Shown here in pieces: positions 41,087 through 50,565 of a DNA stretch of 64,000 bases. The stretch lies in the NCBI GenBank assembly GCA_964543475.1, contig CAZIYJ010000008.1:62001-126000 (forward strand), in the 5' to 3' direction. Source of the stretch: JAYSYM01 sp964543475 (GTDB lineage: Bacteria > Bdellovibrionota > Bdellovibrionia > Bdellovibrionales > JAMPXM01). Position numbers and translations under genes: made by a program. The notes under the pieces were generated by a model. That model saw only the letters and a list, made by a program, of their open reading frames with translations. It searched no databases and was not told where the DNA came from. Within the stretch, counting starts at the first letter, position 1. Every line of letters starts with the position of its first letter.

Positions 41087-42717
41087 GAAATACAAAACGC
41101 AACATCCTTTTAGCAGTGGGTTTTACACTTCTTCTGCCGCTGGCGGGCGACGCGCAGTCAAATCGACAGCGTGCTCGAAAGCAAAACACAAAAGCAAAAG
41201 CAGTCGCAAGAAAGAAGCAGCCAACGATTAGCACTTCTGCTTCAAGTCGCAAGCAGAACTACATGAAGAAAGCTTTGTCGCTTGCTAACAGCAAGCAATA
41301 CGAAGAAGCCTCGAAGCTACTCTTCCAAATGAGTCGTAGCCCGATGTTTGCTGATCAGTCAGCGCAAGTAAAATACGTACTCGGTATGACTCTTCTCGAA
41401 ATGAAGCTTAACCAAGCGGCTGCCTTTGTTTTCTATGATGTGGTTCGACAAGAAAGTCGCAATTCGGGAAGCAAATATCTTCGACTTGCATTAAGCAAAC
41501 TTTCGTTAGCTGCAGACGCACTCGAAAGTGATGTCATGCTTCGCTATGCGATTAGAAAAGTGAATGAGAGTGACTTCCCAGCATCTCAAAAAGACATGCT
41601 TTTCTATCGCTTGGGCGAATCGAAGCTCGCAGATAAAGAATTTGGTGAAGCAGTTCGCCAATTCGGTAGAGTTCGACCGACTTCGGCCTATGGTTTGCGT
41701 GCTAAATACGGCCAGGGTCTCGCGTATGCAGAAGCAAAAAACAATGAGCAGGCTTTAGGTGCATTCGAACAACTCATCGCTGGTTCACGCCAAACGGTGA
41801 CAGATCGAAACAGAGTCAATGGTCTGATTGGTCGCGCTCGAGTCCTTTATCAAATGGGTCGATGGGGTGATTCAATTGAGGCCTACCGAGCAATTCCACG
41901 CGATACTGAGCAGTGGCATGACGCTTTGTTTGAATCAAGTTGGGCAATGTTACGAGGAGCGCGATTCCGTTCAGCTCTTAGTAACTTCCATTCGCTACAC
42001 TCATCTTTTTACGACGATCATTACCAACCAGAGTCGCTATTACTCCGCGCGATTGTCTACCTTTACATCTGTCGCTATGACGAGATGGAGAAGGTGTTAG
42101 ACCTTTTCGATCGACAATATAAGCCTGTGCAATCTCAAATCCGAGCAGCGCTTCAGAACAATCGTGATTCACTTTCGTTCTTTAGAGAGCTTATTCGCAA
42201 AGACGACGAGAAGAGTGGGCTAAAGAAGTCTTACGCCAATCAAGCGGGTCGACTGCCAAACTTGGTTGTGTCTTTTGTGAAAAAAGAGGGCGATGTTCGG
42301 AAGAGCTTAAATTATCTTCGCCGACTCGAAGTCGAAAAACGTCGAATCAGTTCGCTCTCGTCTTCATGGCGCACGTCAGGAATCGGTAAATACACTCAGA
42401 AGATTGTTGAAAAGCGGATTGAGTCAACTCGAGTGCTTACGGGTAAGCAATTCCGTCGACACTTGATCTTAGTTCAAAACGATCTTCGAGACTTATTTGA
42501 GCAAAGTAACTTCCTTCGATTCGAAATGATTAGCGGCAAAAAAGAAGTCGTGAAAAAGGAGATCGCGGGTAAAGGCTTAGTTCGCGATAAAATCGACGAA
42601 GACAGTTCGCGCGATTATTACGTGCAAAATGGATACGAATATTGGCCCTTCACTGGTGAATACTGGTTAGACGAGATCGGAAACTATCATTATGTCGGTG
42701 TACAAGCTTGTGAATAA
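41083..42717 (+). CDS. Periplasmic TPR-repeat protein (Glt-cluster)
   Basis: A 544-residue exported protein: signal LLAVGFTLLLPLAGDAQ, a basic Lys/Arg/Ala linker, then helical TPR-like repeats at about 60-330 (MKKALSLANSKQYEEASKLL, YRLGESKLADKEFGEAVRQF, KYGQGLAYAEAKNNEQAL). The C-terminal part is a helical domain ending in an aromatic segment (YYVQNGYEYWPFTGEYWLD). TPR proteins form the periplasmic scaffold of Glt-type motors. It overlaps its upstream neighbour by four bases and the larger TPR gene downstream by 26. Confidence 0.8.
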   Translation: MRNTKRNILLAVGFTLLLPLAGDAQSNRQRARKQNTKAKAVARKKQPTISTSASSRKQNYMKKALSLANSKQYEEASKLLFQMSRSPMFADQSAQVKYVLGMTLLEMKLNQAAAFVFYDVVRQESRNSGSKYLRLALSKLSLAADALESDVMLRYAIRKVNESDFPASQKDMLFYRLGESKLADKEFGEAVRQFGRVRPTSAYGLRAKYGQGLAYAEAKNNEQALGAFEQLIAGSRQTVTDRNRVNGLIGRARVLYQMGRWGDSIEAYRAIPRDTEQWHDALFESSWAMLRGARFRSALSNFHSLHSSFYDDHYQPESLLLRAIVYLYICRYDEMEKVLDLFDRQYKPVQSQIRAALQNNRDSLSFFRELIRKDDEKSGLKKSYANQAGRLPNLVVSFVKKEGDVRKSLNYLRRLEVEKRRISSLSSSWRTSGIGKYTQKIVEKRIESTRVLTGKQFRRHLILVQNDLRDLFEQSNFLRFEMISGKKEVVKKEIAGKGLVRDKIDEDSSRDYYVQNGYEYWPFTGEYWLDEIGNYHYVGVQACE

Positions 42718-45700
42718 AAAACAGTTGGGAAGTCATCTTAGAATTGTTGTCATCGCACTAACGACTCTTTTGGTCGCGACGCCGCAGGCGTTTGGACAGC
42801 GCTCAAAAAAGTCAGCTAAGAACCCTTCGCCAAAATCGAGAAACGTTCAGCCTAATAAACCTTCGCAATCGGGCGAGATCAAGATTTCGCGCGCGAAGAC
42901 TGAGCTTCCTAAGTCACAAGGTCTTCAGGAGCTTCAGCAATCGACACTTCCAAAAGATTTACGTCGTGTGCGACCGCCGCGCTCGAACGAATTTTACGTT
43001 GGTAATTCGAAAGAAGCTGAATACGAACGTCTTCTTGATATGGAAATTAAAAAGCTCTATCAACTTTCACAGCAGTATCGCAAGAGTGTGAATCGCGGCG
43101 AAATTTGGCTGCGCCTTGCTGAGCGCTATGTTGAAAAAGCTCGTCTTGTCGAGTTCCGTGAGCAGACTATTTATGATCAGAAAATTAAAGATTACCTAGA
43201 TAAGAAAACTAAAGTTAAGCCAGAGATTAACAATCGACTTGCGCGCGATTACAATCGCAAAGCGATCGAGCTTTACGAGTGGTTCTTAAAAGATTTCCCG
43301 AAAGACAATAAAGTCGACCAAGCTCTGTTCTTCTTAGGGTACAACTATTTTGAGATCGGCCAGACCGGCAAAGGCGAAGAGTATTATCAACGTCTCGTAA
43401 AACAGCACCAAAATAGTGCCTACGTGACCGAGTCGTACTTTGCTCTCGGCGAATTCTATTTCGACAATGAACAATGGCAAAAGGCATTAGATTCTTACCA
43501 GAAAGTAATCAGCCGCAAAAAAGCCCGTCTGAATATGTTCGCACTCTATAAAGGTGCTTGGTGTTTGTATCGACTCAACCGACTTGAAGGTGCGTTAAAA
43601 ACTCTTGAGAGAGTGGTGCGTTTAAGTGGTGGACCGAATGAAGCGGCTGAGTCGGTTGCGGGTGGACAGGCTCTGAACCGAGTTCGTCTTGGCAGCGAAG
43701 CTTTGAAGGACTATGTACCTTTTTATGCTGAGACTGGCGAATACAAAAATGCTTATCAAAGATTTAACGATGTTTCAGCAGACGAAAAGCGTGCAGCGGC
43801 AATGGTTGAGCGTTTGGGTTATGTTTATGCGGATATCGGCAACAAGACCGCTTCAAATTATTTGTTTAAGCAGTTGATTGGTTTGGACCCAGTTGCAGAA
43901 AAAGCAGCTGACTACCAATACAGAATTGTTGTGAGTTATGCGACCACTGATCAGAACAAATTTAGAGAAGAGCTCACGACCTGGATGGACATGTTCGGCC
44001 CTGACAGCCCTTGGGCGCAAGCAAACAATACAAAGCAAAAGCTCGTGGCTGATATGCATAAGCTCCAGGAAACGGTTTTGCGTAACCACGTGTTGCAACT
44101 TCACCAAACTGCACAAAACTCTCGTGCTAAGTTTTCGCAGCAAGGTGCTAATAAAGCTTACGCACTTTATTTCAAGTACTTTACAAATTCTCCACAAGGA
44201 AACGAGATGGTTTTCTATCGTGCAGAATTATTGTTCGACATGGGTTTCCATGCCGATGCAGCTAAGCTTTATACGTACGTGATCGAGAAAGATCCAAAGA
44301 ATAAGTTCTTTAAGCAAGCCGTTGAGAACAACGTTCTAGCTCTTGAAAAAGCACTTCCTTCGAACAAAGAGATCGAAAGCAAACGCGGTGATACTCTCGA
44401 TCCAATTCCGCTCGATCCACCAGTTGCCGCATTTGAAAAAGGTGCGCAGCACTACATCACCCATTTTCCTAAAGGCGAAAACACTCCAGATATCTTGCGT
44501 CGACTTGGTGTTATCTATTATTCGTACAACCACTTTGATCGCGCGATTGAAATCTTTAGACGTGTCATGAATGACTATCCGGGCACTTCAAATGCTGCAA
44601 TTGCAGGAAATTTGATCCTCGACATTTACAAGCTCCGTGGCGATATGGCGGGTCTTGCGAACGAAGCAGAAGCGCTCCTTAAAAATCCGAAAATTGCCAA
44701 TAGCAAATTTGGTAGCGACATTAAAGGTATGCTCGAAAGCGCAAGTTACGCTCGGGCCGACAAGCTCGCGCAGACGGGTGATGCGCTTCAAGCAGCAAAA
44801 CAATTCGAAGGCTTCGCTAATAGCTACAAGCAATCCGACTTAGCGGTCGCTGCTCGTTACAAAGCCGCAAAAGCTTACGAAAAAGGCGGAGACCCGAGTT
44901 CGGCAGTTAGGATGCATAAATTAATTCTTGCGTCTCCAAATCAGGATAAGAAGGTTCAGGCGGTACAATTAGATTCGAGAAATGATCTGGCTCGAATTTA
45001 CTCAACAACCGGTCAGCTGGAGCTCGCTGCTGGTGAATACTTGAGGTTTGCAAATGCCAATCCCAAAGATCCGAAGTCGGCCAATGCATATTACAATGCG
45101 GCTGTACTGCTTGATGCTCTCAATAGCTACAACGATGCAGCCAATGCCTATCAAAAGTATTTCGATCTAAGTAAGAAACGTGACCGATTCGAAATTATTT
45201 ATTCTCAGGCAGAAATGTACAAGCGCCGCAACATGAACGGGGCAGCAGAAAAGAAATACGAAGAGTATATCAATACGTACGGTGGCAATGCTGATCACGT
45301 AGCTGAATCGATGTATTTCCTTGCAAAGCAAGCCGAGCGTAAGGGGCAGCAAGACAATGCCTTCGGCTGGTATCGCAAGTTGACGGCGATGAATAAACGC
45401 GGTGGCAGTGGTCGCGCTGCGGAGTACGCAGCTGAAGGTCGATTTAAGATGGCACAAGATGTCTTGAAAGAAATCCGCGCAATTCGGTTTACTCGACAAG
45501 AAGCTCAGATCGCGAAAACAAGTAAACAGCTCGATGCTTTAGCTTCACGCTACGAAAAAGAAATGATCGACGTTGTTAAATTTGATAACGCGAAATGGAT
45601 TGTCGCGGCACTTGTTTCGACAGCGCAAATGTATGAGTTAAAAGCTAGCAAGTTAGGTTCAGTTCCGTTCCCTGACGGATATCCAAAAGAGCAGATGAAG

Positions 45701-45916
45701 CCTTTTGAAGATCAAAAGGCAGTTGGTGTGAATCGTGTTCGTAACCAAGCAAAAGAAAACTACAAGCTTGCTCATCAAAGAGCGATGGAGCTTGAAACGT
45801 TTAGTGAGTGGACTGAGCTTGCTGCAAAAGGCTTAAGCGAACTTGATCCGGGCTCTTCTGCTTCTGCAGGCGAAAGAGCAAGTGAATCTCGCGCAATGGA
45901 TTGGATGGGATTATGA
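42692..45916 (+). CDS. Large periplasmic TPR-repeat protein (GltD/GltI-like)
   Basis: A 1074-residue exported protein: signal HLRIVVIALTTLLVATPQAFG (cleaved before QRSKK), a basic linker, then many tetratricopeptide-like repeats through most of the length, for example LFFLGYNYFEIGQTGKGEEY, SYFALGEFYFDNEQWQKALD, ILRRLGVIYYSYNHFDRAIE and AYYNAAVLLDALNSYNDAAN. The size and repeat layout resemble the large TPR scaffold proteins of gliding machineries. It overlaps both neighbours (26 bases upstream; ATGA downstream). Exact orthology to a named Glt protein cannot be settled here. Confidence 0.83.
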   Translation: MSVYKLVNKKQLGSHLRIVVIALTTLLVATPQAFGQRSKKSAKNPSPKSRNVQPNKPSQSGEIKISRAKTELPKSQGLQELQQSTLPKDLRRVRPPRSNEFYVGNSKEAEYERLLDMEIKKLYQLSQQYRKSVNRGEIWLRLAERYVEKARLVEFREQTIYDQKIKDYLDKKTKVKPEINNRLARDYNRKAIELYEWFLKDFPKDNKVDQALFFLGYNYFEIGQTGKGEEYYQRLVKQHQNSAYVTESYFALGEFYFDNEQWQKALDSYQKVISRKKARLNMFALYKGAWCLYRLNRLEGALKTLERVVRLSGGPNEAAESVAGGQALNRVRLGSEALKDYVPFYAETGEYKNAYQRFNDVSADEKRAAAMVERLGYVYADIGNKTASNYLFKQLIGLDPVAEKAADYQYRIVVSYATTDQNKFREELTTWMDMFGPDSPWAQANNTKQKLVADMHKLQETVLRNHVLQLHQTAQNSRAKFSQQGANKAYALYFKYFTNSPQGNEMVFYRAELLFDMGFHADAAKLYTYVIEKDPKNKFFKQAVENNVLALEKALPSNKEIESKRGDTLDPIPLDPPVAAFEKGAQHYITHFPKGENTPDILRRLGVIYYSYNHFDRAIEIFRRVMNDYPGTSNAAIAGNLILDIYKLRGDMAGLANEAEALLKNPKIANSKFGSDIKGMLESASYARADKLAQTGDALQAAKQFEGFANSYKQSDLAVAARYKAAKAYEKGGDPSSAVRMHKLILASPNQDKKVQAVQLDSRNDLARIYSTTGQLELAAGEYLRFANANPKDPKSANAYYNAAVLLDALNSYNDAANAYQKYFDLSKKRDRFEIIYSQAEMYKRRNMNGAAEKKYEEYINTYGGNADHVAESMYFLAKQAERKGQQDNAFGWYRKLTAMNKRGGSGRAAEYAAEGRFKMAQDVLKEIRAIRFTRQEAQIAKTSKQLDALASRYEKEMIDVVKFDNAKWIVAALVSTAQMYELKASKLGSVPFPDGYPKEQMKPFEDQKAVGVNRVRNQAKENYKLAHQRAMELETFSEWTELAAKGLSELDPGSSASAGERASESRAMDWMGL

Positions 45917-46788
45917 TGTTGATCGAACCGAAGATCAAAAAAACCGCCCTATTACTTCTTGTGGGATTTCTCAGTGCGAGCTGTTCGACTTCAAATCAGC
46001 AGAGCGACAATTCTGCGAGTGAACCTCCTTCGTTCGAACAGCCGCAGCAGTCATCGCAGGTTGACGATTCAATTCCACAGAGCGCGCCTCCAGCTTCCCA
46101 AGAAAAACCGAAGAGTGGTGATAGTTACGCAACATTGCGAACTGCGGTTCGTGGTGGAAATGCAGAGCAAATTCGGGACGAGGCGGGGAAGATCCTTTCT
46201 GCTAGTCCAAACGATGCTGTCGCACTCAACACTTTAGCCTTGTACTACTTCCGAAAGAATAAATTGGGGGCGGCAAGACTTCTAATTGCTCGAGCGTTCG
46301 AGAAAAACCCTGATGTCGCATCGCTTTACAACAACCTCGGAGTTATTGAGTTGTCAGAGGGTGACACGACGGGTGCCATTTCAAATTTCAAAAAAGCACT
46401 GCGTTTGGACAATCGTCACGCTGCTGCTTCAGCCAACTTGGGTTCGATTCTTGTTGAAGGCGGCGAGTACGGAAAGTCTCAGGTATTGCTAGAAACCGCC
46501 TATCGTGCGAATCGTTCGAATTACGCAGTTGCTAGCAACTACGCAATCTCTCTTCGTGCAAACAAAGACTATTCGAAAGCTGCAAAGATTTACGACGAAG
46601 TAATTAAGGCAAATCCGCGAGATGTGAATGCGCTGCTCAACTACTCAATTTTATTAATCGACTTTTTGAACAAGCCTAAAGACGGCCTAGCCCTTGTGTA
46701 TAAGCTGAAATTTCTAGAGACTGAGAACAGAGATGTCATTGCCCGGGCTGACGCTTTAGAAAAAAAGGCGAAAGCAGAGATTAAGTAG
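45913..46788 (+). CDS. TPR-repeat lipoprotein (GltE-like)
   Basis: A 291-residue lipoprotein (TALLLLVGFLSASCSTSN, lipobox SASC) with a Ser/Gln/Pro-rich linker and four or five TPR units at about 85-280: ALNTLALYYFRKNKLGAARL, LYNNLGVIELSEGDTTGAIS, AASANLGSILVEGGEYGKSQ and YAISLRANKDYSKAAKIYDE. ATG 45913 overlaps the upstream stop (ATGA) and has GGATGGGA upstream. In Myxococcus, GltE (AglT) is a TPR lipoprotein of the same machine, and this gene has the same type and context. Confidence 0.83.
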   Translation: MMLIEPKIKKTALLLLVGFLSASCSTSNQQSDNSASEPPSFEQPQQSSQVDDSIPQSAPPASQEKPKSGDSYATLRTAVRGGNAEQIRDEAGKILSASPNDAVALNTLALYYFRKNKLGAARLLIARAFEKNPDVASLYNNLGVIELSEGDTTGAISNFKKALRLDNRHAAASANLGSILVEGGEYGKSQVLLETAYRANRSNYAVASNYAISLRANKDYSKAAKIYDEVIKANPRDVNALLNYSILLIDFLNKPKDGLALVYKLKFLETENRDVIARADALEKKAKAEIK

Positions 46789-46816
46789 GATGATGATACT
46801 CAACAAGGACCGCAAC

Positions 46817-47197
46817 ATGATAATCGGCATGAGTTTCCTAAAAACCTTGATGGTAGCAATTGTTGCTGCGTTCATCGCTTTGCCATCTCTCGCTCAAGAT
46901 GACGATCTTGGTGGTGAACCAGCTGGTGAAGAAGCGGCGGCAGCGCCTGCGGACAGACCACTTACCGGAGCACCAGTTCAAACTACGAAGAGCGGTCAGC
47001 CAAAGCGAACCACGATCGATTTCGAAGATGAATTAGTTGAAGGTAAAACAAAAAATCCAGAGCTTTTCTATCTCCTTCAAAAACGTCAGTTCAATTACAA
47101 AAGACTTATTCGACTACGTGAAAACTTTCTCCCTGAAATGAGAAAGACATCGGAAGAAATGCAGCGAAAAGGTAGTGCCCAAGGAGAGCAACAGTGA
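46817..47197 (+). CDS. Small secreted CglF-like protein of the gliding cluster
   Basis: A 126-residue exported protein (signal MSFLKTLMVAIVAAFIALPS, cleaved near SLAQ). The Ala/Glu-rich linker leads to TTIDFEDELVEGKTKNPELF and QFNYKRLIRLRENFLPEM, a short conserved block I associate with CglF-like proteins of Myxococcus-type gliding operons. ATG 46817 is chosen for the AAGGA seven bases upstream; an ATG at 46790 is in frame but has no such site. The last bases overlap the FHA-TonB gene (GTGA). Confidence 0.72.
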   Translation: MIIGMSFLKTLMVAIVAAFIALPSLAQDDDLGGEPAGEEAAAAPADRPLTGAPVQTTKSGQPKRTTIDFEDELVEGKTKNPELFYLLQKRQFNYKRLIRLRENFLPEMRKTSEEMQRKGSAQGEQQ

Positions 47198-49308
47198 AGC
47201 AGCCAGTTGTTCTGCGTATCTACAAAGGCGATCAGCTTTTTCTTGTAAAGCAGTTCACCGACGGGCAGATCGTAATCGGACGTCAAGCCGAGAATCAAAT
47301 TGCATTACCAAGTGAAGGGGTTTCTCCACTTCATGCGTCGATCGAAGATCGCAATGGAACTTATTTCGTAAGCGATCTTGGTTCTGAAACTGGAACCAAG
47401 CGTAACGGAAACTCGGTGCTCGAATCAGCACTCGAATCTGGAGACAATTTAGAAATCGGAGAATTCAGAGTTGAGTTCTACATCGGTGCTCCAAAACCAA
47501 AAACCGCATCGGTCACGCCTGGGCCACATGAAGTAGCAGTTACGACTGTCACTCAATCAAAAGGTATTGAAGTTAGCACTTCGCCAATTTCGCATCGCCC
47601 AGAAGAAGAAAAGCCAGAACCAAAACCAGAGCCGAAACCAGAACCAAAAGTTGAAGCGACTCCAGCCGTTCCAGAAAAGCCAGTTGAAAAGCCGATTGAA
47701 AAGCCGATTGAAAAGCCAAAGCCAGCTCCAACTCCGGCTGTGGCGAAAGCCGCCGCAGTCGCTGCAACTGGATTTGCAGCTACTGCATCAGCAAAGCTTC
47801 CGGGCGCTAAAACTAGCAAATCTAAAAAACATAAAAAGACTTTCGCTCCGCCAAGTAAACATAACGACGTAAAAGACTATGTTAAGCCGAGCAAAGGGAC
47901 AGTTGTCGAAGTCCTGGTGGCATGGCGCGAACGCGTGATTACTTCTCAGCATTTCTCTGAAGCTAAGACATATACTTACGGCTCAGATGAAACTGCCGAC
48001 GTAAAAATTCCAGTCGGAGCAAAGAGTAAAGTTCCATTTCTAAAGATTCAGGGCCGCGCGATTGTGATGGTCTCTCCGGAAATGACCGGAGAGCTTGTTC
48101 GCGCAGGACAGTCGGGCACAACGCTTGCTGATCTAGTTCGCCAAAACAAGATGGTTCGCGGTGCCTCTGGCTACGAACTTGGGCTTGAGCAAGGCGAGAT
48201 GCTAAAAGTAAATCTCAACGATCAAATTGTTTTGATTATTAGATATGTTTCTGATGCTCCAAAACCTTTGATGGCGCCGATGTTCGACCTTACTGCTTCT
48301 GAAGCCGTGGGCGTGATCATGGCATTTGTGATCACAGGGGTAATGTTCCTATACACATTCCTCTACACTCCGCCAAAGCCACTTGATGATTTAGTTAATG
48401 AAGATCAATTGCGACGTGCAGTAATTATCGTTCCGATTCCTAAACCCAAAGTTCAGCCAGTTGAAGAGCCGCAGTCAACTCCGCCTCCAGTTGTAAAGAT
48501 GACTCCGGCTCCTAAAAAAGAAACTCCTAAGCCGGCTCAACAAGCAAAGACAGATGTTTTCGAGAAAAAAGATCCGGGTGCTGCTTCCAATCCAGTTCCA
48601 AAGCCTAAAAAAGCTGTTGGTGGTGTGAAGCAAGGTGGCCAAGTCAAAGTTGGAAATACTGAAGGCGCGCAAATGCAATCTCCTAAGAAGGATATTGCGA
48701 AGTCGAAAATCTTCAGTGTGTTCGGTGGCGGCGGTCGACAAGACGAAATTGCAGAGGCGACTTCGGGAGCCGGTGAACTTGCAGGTCTTGCAAACGCAGC
48801 ATCTGGAAAAGCAGGTAACGCACAAGACAGACCAGGACAAGGCATTGGCACTCCACTTAAAGACACAGGCGGCGGCGGAACAGGTACTGCGCAGTTTGGT
48901 GTTCCGGGAGTTAAAACTTCTGGTCGCGGCGGTGGTAATTCAGGTTACGGAGAAGGTGGTCTTGGCGGTCGTCGCGGAGTCACAATTCAGCCAGGTGGAC
49001 TTGGCGAATCATTCTCGGGAACGATCGATCGCGAAGCAATTCGCCGAGTGATCAGAGAAAACATTAATGCAATTCGTGCATGTTATGAGCGCGAGCTTAA
49101 TCGTAATCCAGATCTTCAAGGTAAAATTTTGATCTCGTGGGATATCGGAGAACGTGGTCGCGTGATGCGCGGCAAAGTTGCCGGCAACGACACGGGCAAT
49201 GCGGCAGTTGCAAATTGTGTTTTAGATCGTATTCGGACTTATACATTCCCCGAGCCGCCAACGAGCGCAGAGGTGACTGTTATATTTCCGTTCTACTTTA
49301 AAAATTAG
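47194..49308 (+). CDS. FHA-TonB transenvelope protein, GltG/AgmX-like
   Basis: A 704-residue protein. N-terminal FHA domain (about 20-95): IVIGRQAENQIAL, EGVSPLHASIEDR, DLGSETGTKRNG. Then a Pro/Glu/Lys-rich linker with PEPKPEPKPEPK repeats, a second globular region (about 230-350), one membrane helix at about 372-392 (EAVGVIMAFVITGVMFLYTF), a Pro-rich and then Gly-rich periplasmic stretch, and a C-terminal TonB/AgmX domain (AIRRVIRENINAIRACYERE, PDLQGKILISWDIGERGRV). Cytoplasmic FHA plus periplasmic TonB fits the GltG type of trans-envelope linker, which contacts the AglR/Q/S motor encoded directly downstream. Confidence 0.87.
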   Translation: MKQPVVLRIYKGDQLFLVKQFTDGQIVIGRQAENQIALPSEGVSPLHASIEDRNGTYFVSDLGSETGTKRNGNSVLESALESGDNLEIGEFRVEFYIGAPKPKTASVTPGPHEVAVTTVTQSKGIEVSTSPISHRPEEEKPEPKPEPKPEPKVEATPAVPEKPVEKPIEKPIEKPKPAPTPAVAKAAAVAATGFAATASAKLPGAKTSKSKKHKKTFAPPSKHNDVKDYVKPSKGTVVEVLVAWRERVITSQHFSEAKTYTYGSDETADVKIPVGAKSKVPFLKIQGRAIVMVSPEMTGELVRAGQSGTTLADLVRQNKMVRGASGYELGLEQGEMLKVNLNDQIVLIIRYVSDAPKPLMAPMFDLTASEAVGVIMAFVITGVMFLYTFLYTPPKPLDDLVNEDQLRRAVIIVPIPKPKVQPVEEPQSTPPPVVKMTPAPKKETPKPAQQAKTDVFEKKDPGAASNPVPKPKKAVGGVKQGGQVKVGNTEGAQMQSPKKDIAKSKIFSVFGGGGRQDEIAEATSGAGELAGLANAASGKAGNAQDRPGQGIGTPLKDTGGGGTGTAQFGVPGVKTSGRGGGNSGYGEGGLGGRRGVTIQPGGLGESFSGTIDREAIRRVIRENINAIRACYERELNRNPDLQGKILISWDIGERGRVMRGKVAGNDTGNAAVANCVLDRIRTYTFPEPPTSAEVTVIFPFYFKN

Positions 49309-49362
49309 AGTTACTTAATAGAACTTGAAGCTAGTGAGCTTCATGCAAGGGAGAATTCACAA

Positions 49363-50058
49363 ATGGAACCGACAGCAGCAAGTCTTGATCCAACAATGGT
49401 TGGGCATTGCAAGAATACAGGCAACTTCATCATCGACGCGTTTTGCATGGGCGGACCGGCGATGTACATCATCGCAATCGTCGGAGTACTAACAGTATTC
49501 TTGATCATTGAACGATTCATGACGCTTCGGTCGCTCACAGTCGACAAGCAGGACTTCAACGAACATTTGTTCGGGATGGTTTTGCGCGGCGATATTCGTC
49601 AGGCGATCACTTATTGCGATAGCAAAGCAACTCCATTAACCAACACTCTTAAAGTGGGACTTGTTCAGGTGATGAACCAGCGCCCAGACGAAGAAGTTCA
49701 AGTTGCAATGGATGCAGCAGTTCTTCGTGACACTCCACGAATCGAAGGCTGGACGGCATTCCTTGGTGTGTTTGGTAACATCGCGACACTTATCGGTCTC
49801 GTTGGTACGATCATGGGTATGATCACTTCGTTCCAAGGTGTGGCTGAAGCGGGTGCTGCAGAAAAAGCGCAAAAGCTTTCAATCGGTATTTCTGAAGCTC
49901 TTCATTGTACGGCATTCGGTCTTATCGTCGCGATCATTGCGATCTTGGGTTACGGTTACTTCCAAGTTCGAATCGGTCGACTTATCAATGACGTTACTGA
50001 AAGCAGCATGAGCTTGATGAATCTCGTTGTCGCTAACCGCGACAAGATGAAAGAGTAA
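49363..50058 (+). CDS. MotA/TolQ/ExbB-family proton-channel protein (AglR-like)
   Basis: A 231-residue motor protein with three membrane helices: AMYIIAIVGVLTVFLIIERF, FLGVFGNIATLIGLVGTIMG and FGLIVAIIAILGYGYFQVRI, and the conserved cytoplasmic loop with DTPRIEGWTAFLG. The helices and the LVGTIMGMI pattern are those of ExbB/TolQ/MotA. With two ExbD-like proteins downstream it forms an AglR-AglQ-AglS type stator. A six-base-pair hairpin (GAAGCT/AGCTTC, 49327-49342) lies before its ribosome-binding site, AAGGGAG. Confidence 0.92.
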   Translation: MEPTAASLDPTMVGHCKNTGNFIIDAFCMGGPAMYIIAIVGVLTVFLIIERFMTLRSLTVDKQDFNEHLFGMVLRGDIRQAITYCDSKATPLTNTLKVGLVQVMNQRPDEEVQVAMDAAVLRDTPRIEGWTAFLGVFGNIATLIGLVGTIMGMITSFQGVAEAGAAEKAQKLSIGISEALHCTAFGLIVAIIAILGYGYFQVRIGRLINDVTESSMSLMNLVVANRDKMKE

Positions 50059-50066
50059 GGTTATAA

Positions 50067-50540
50067 ATGGCTCAGGTAAGCGGCGGCGGTAAAGGCAAAC
50101 AAGAAGTAAACGTAGAACTCAACTTGGTTCCGATCATCGATTTGATGAGCGTACTCATCACGTTCCTTCTCATCACCGCTGTTTGGTCACAGGTTTCGAT
50201 GCTTCAAGCAGGAAGCTCAATCTATGGCAAAAAAACCAATGACGATAACACTCCTCCTCCACCTCTAGCAGACATTCCCTTGCGGCTAGATGTGAAGGCT
50301 TCTGGATTCCGTTTAATCATTGGTAAAGAAACGTTCCAATATCCGCGTGCGGGTGGACGGTTCGAAACCACTGGGCTAGCTGCGAAATTAAAAGAAATTA
50401 AAACGACCTATCCTGAAAAAGTAGATGCCGTCATCACAACTGATGACGACGTTAATTACGAGTTTATGATTTTAGGAATGGATACGCTCAACAAATCAGG
50501 GTTCCCATCGGTTTCAGTATCGACAGTAGCGGCTGAGTAA
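50067..50540 (+). CDS. ExbD/TolR-family motor protein (AglQ-like)
   Basis: A 157-residue single-pass protein. The N-terminal cytoplasmic segment leads into the helix LVPIIDLMSVLITFLLITAV, which carries the proton-carrying Asp at about residue 27; the periplasmic part has IPLRLDVKASGFRLIIGKE and the ExbD-like end YEFMILGMDTLNKSGFPSVS. It begins eight bases after the AglR-like gene. ExbD/TolR pairs with the ExbB-like subunit to convert proton motive force into movement. Confidence 0.9.
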   Translation: MAQVSGGGKGKQEVNVELNLVPIIDLMSVLITFLLITAVWSQVSMLQAGSSIYGKKTNDDNTPPPPLADIPLRLDVKASGFRLIIGKETFQYPRAGGRFETTGLAAKLKEIKTTYPEKVDAVITTDDDVNYEFMILGMDTLNKSGFPSVSVSTVAAE

Positions 50541-50565
50541 GAAAAAACCAGAGGAAGTAAGCTCC

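Noticed and set aside
47553..47872. Repetitive frames (Gly/Phe/Ser-rich or Gln/Leu-rich) opposite or out of frame with the FHA-TonB gene
   Set aside because: They arise from the PEPK/EKPIEKP repeats of the real gene read in other frames.
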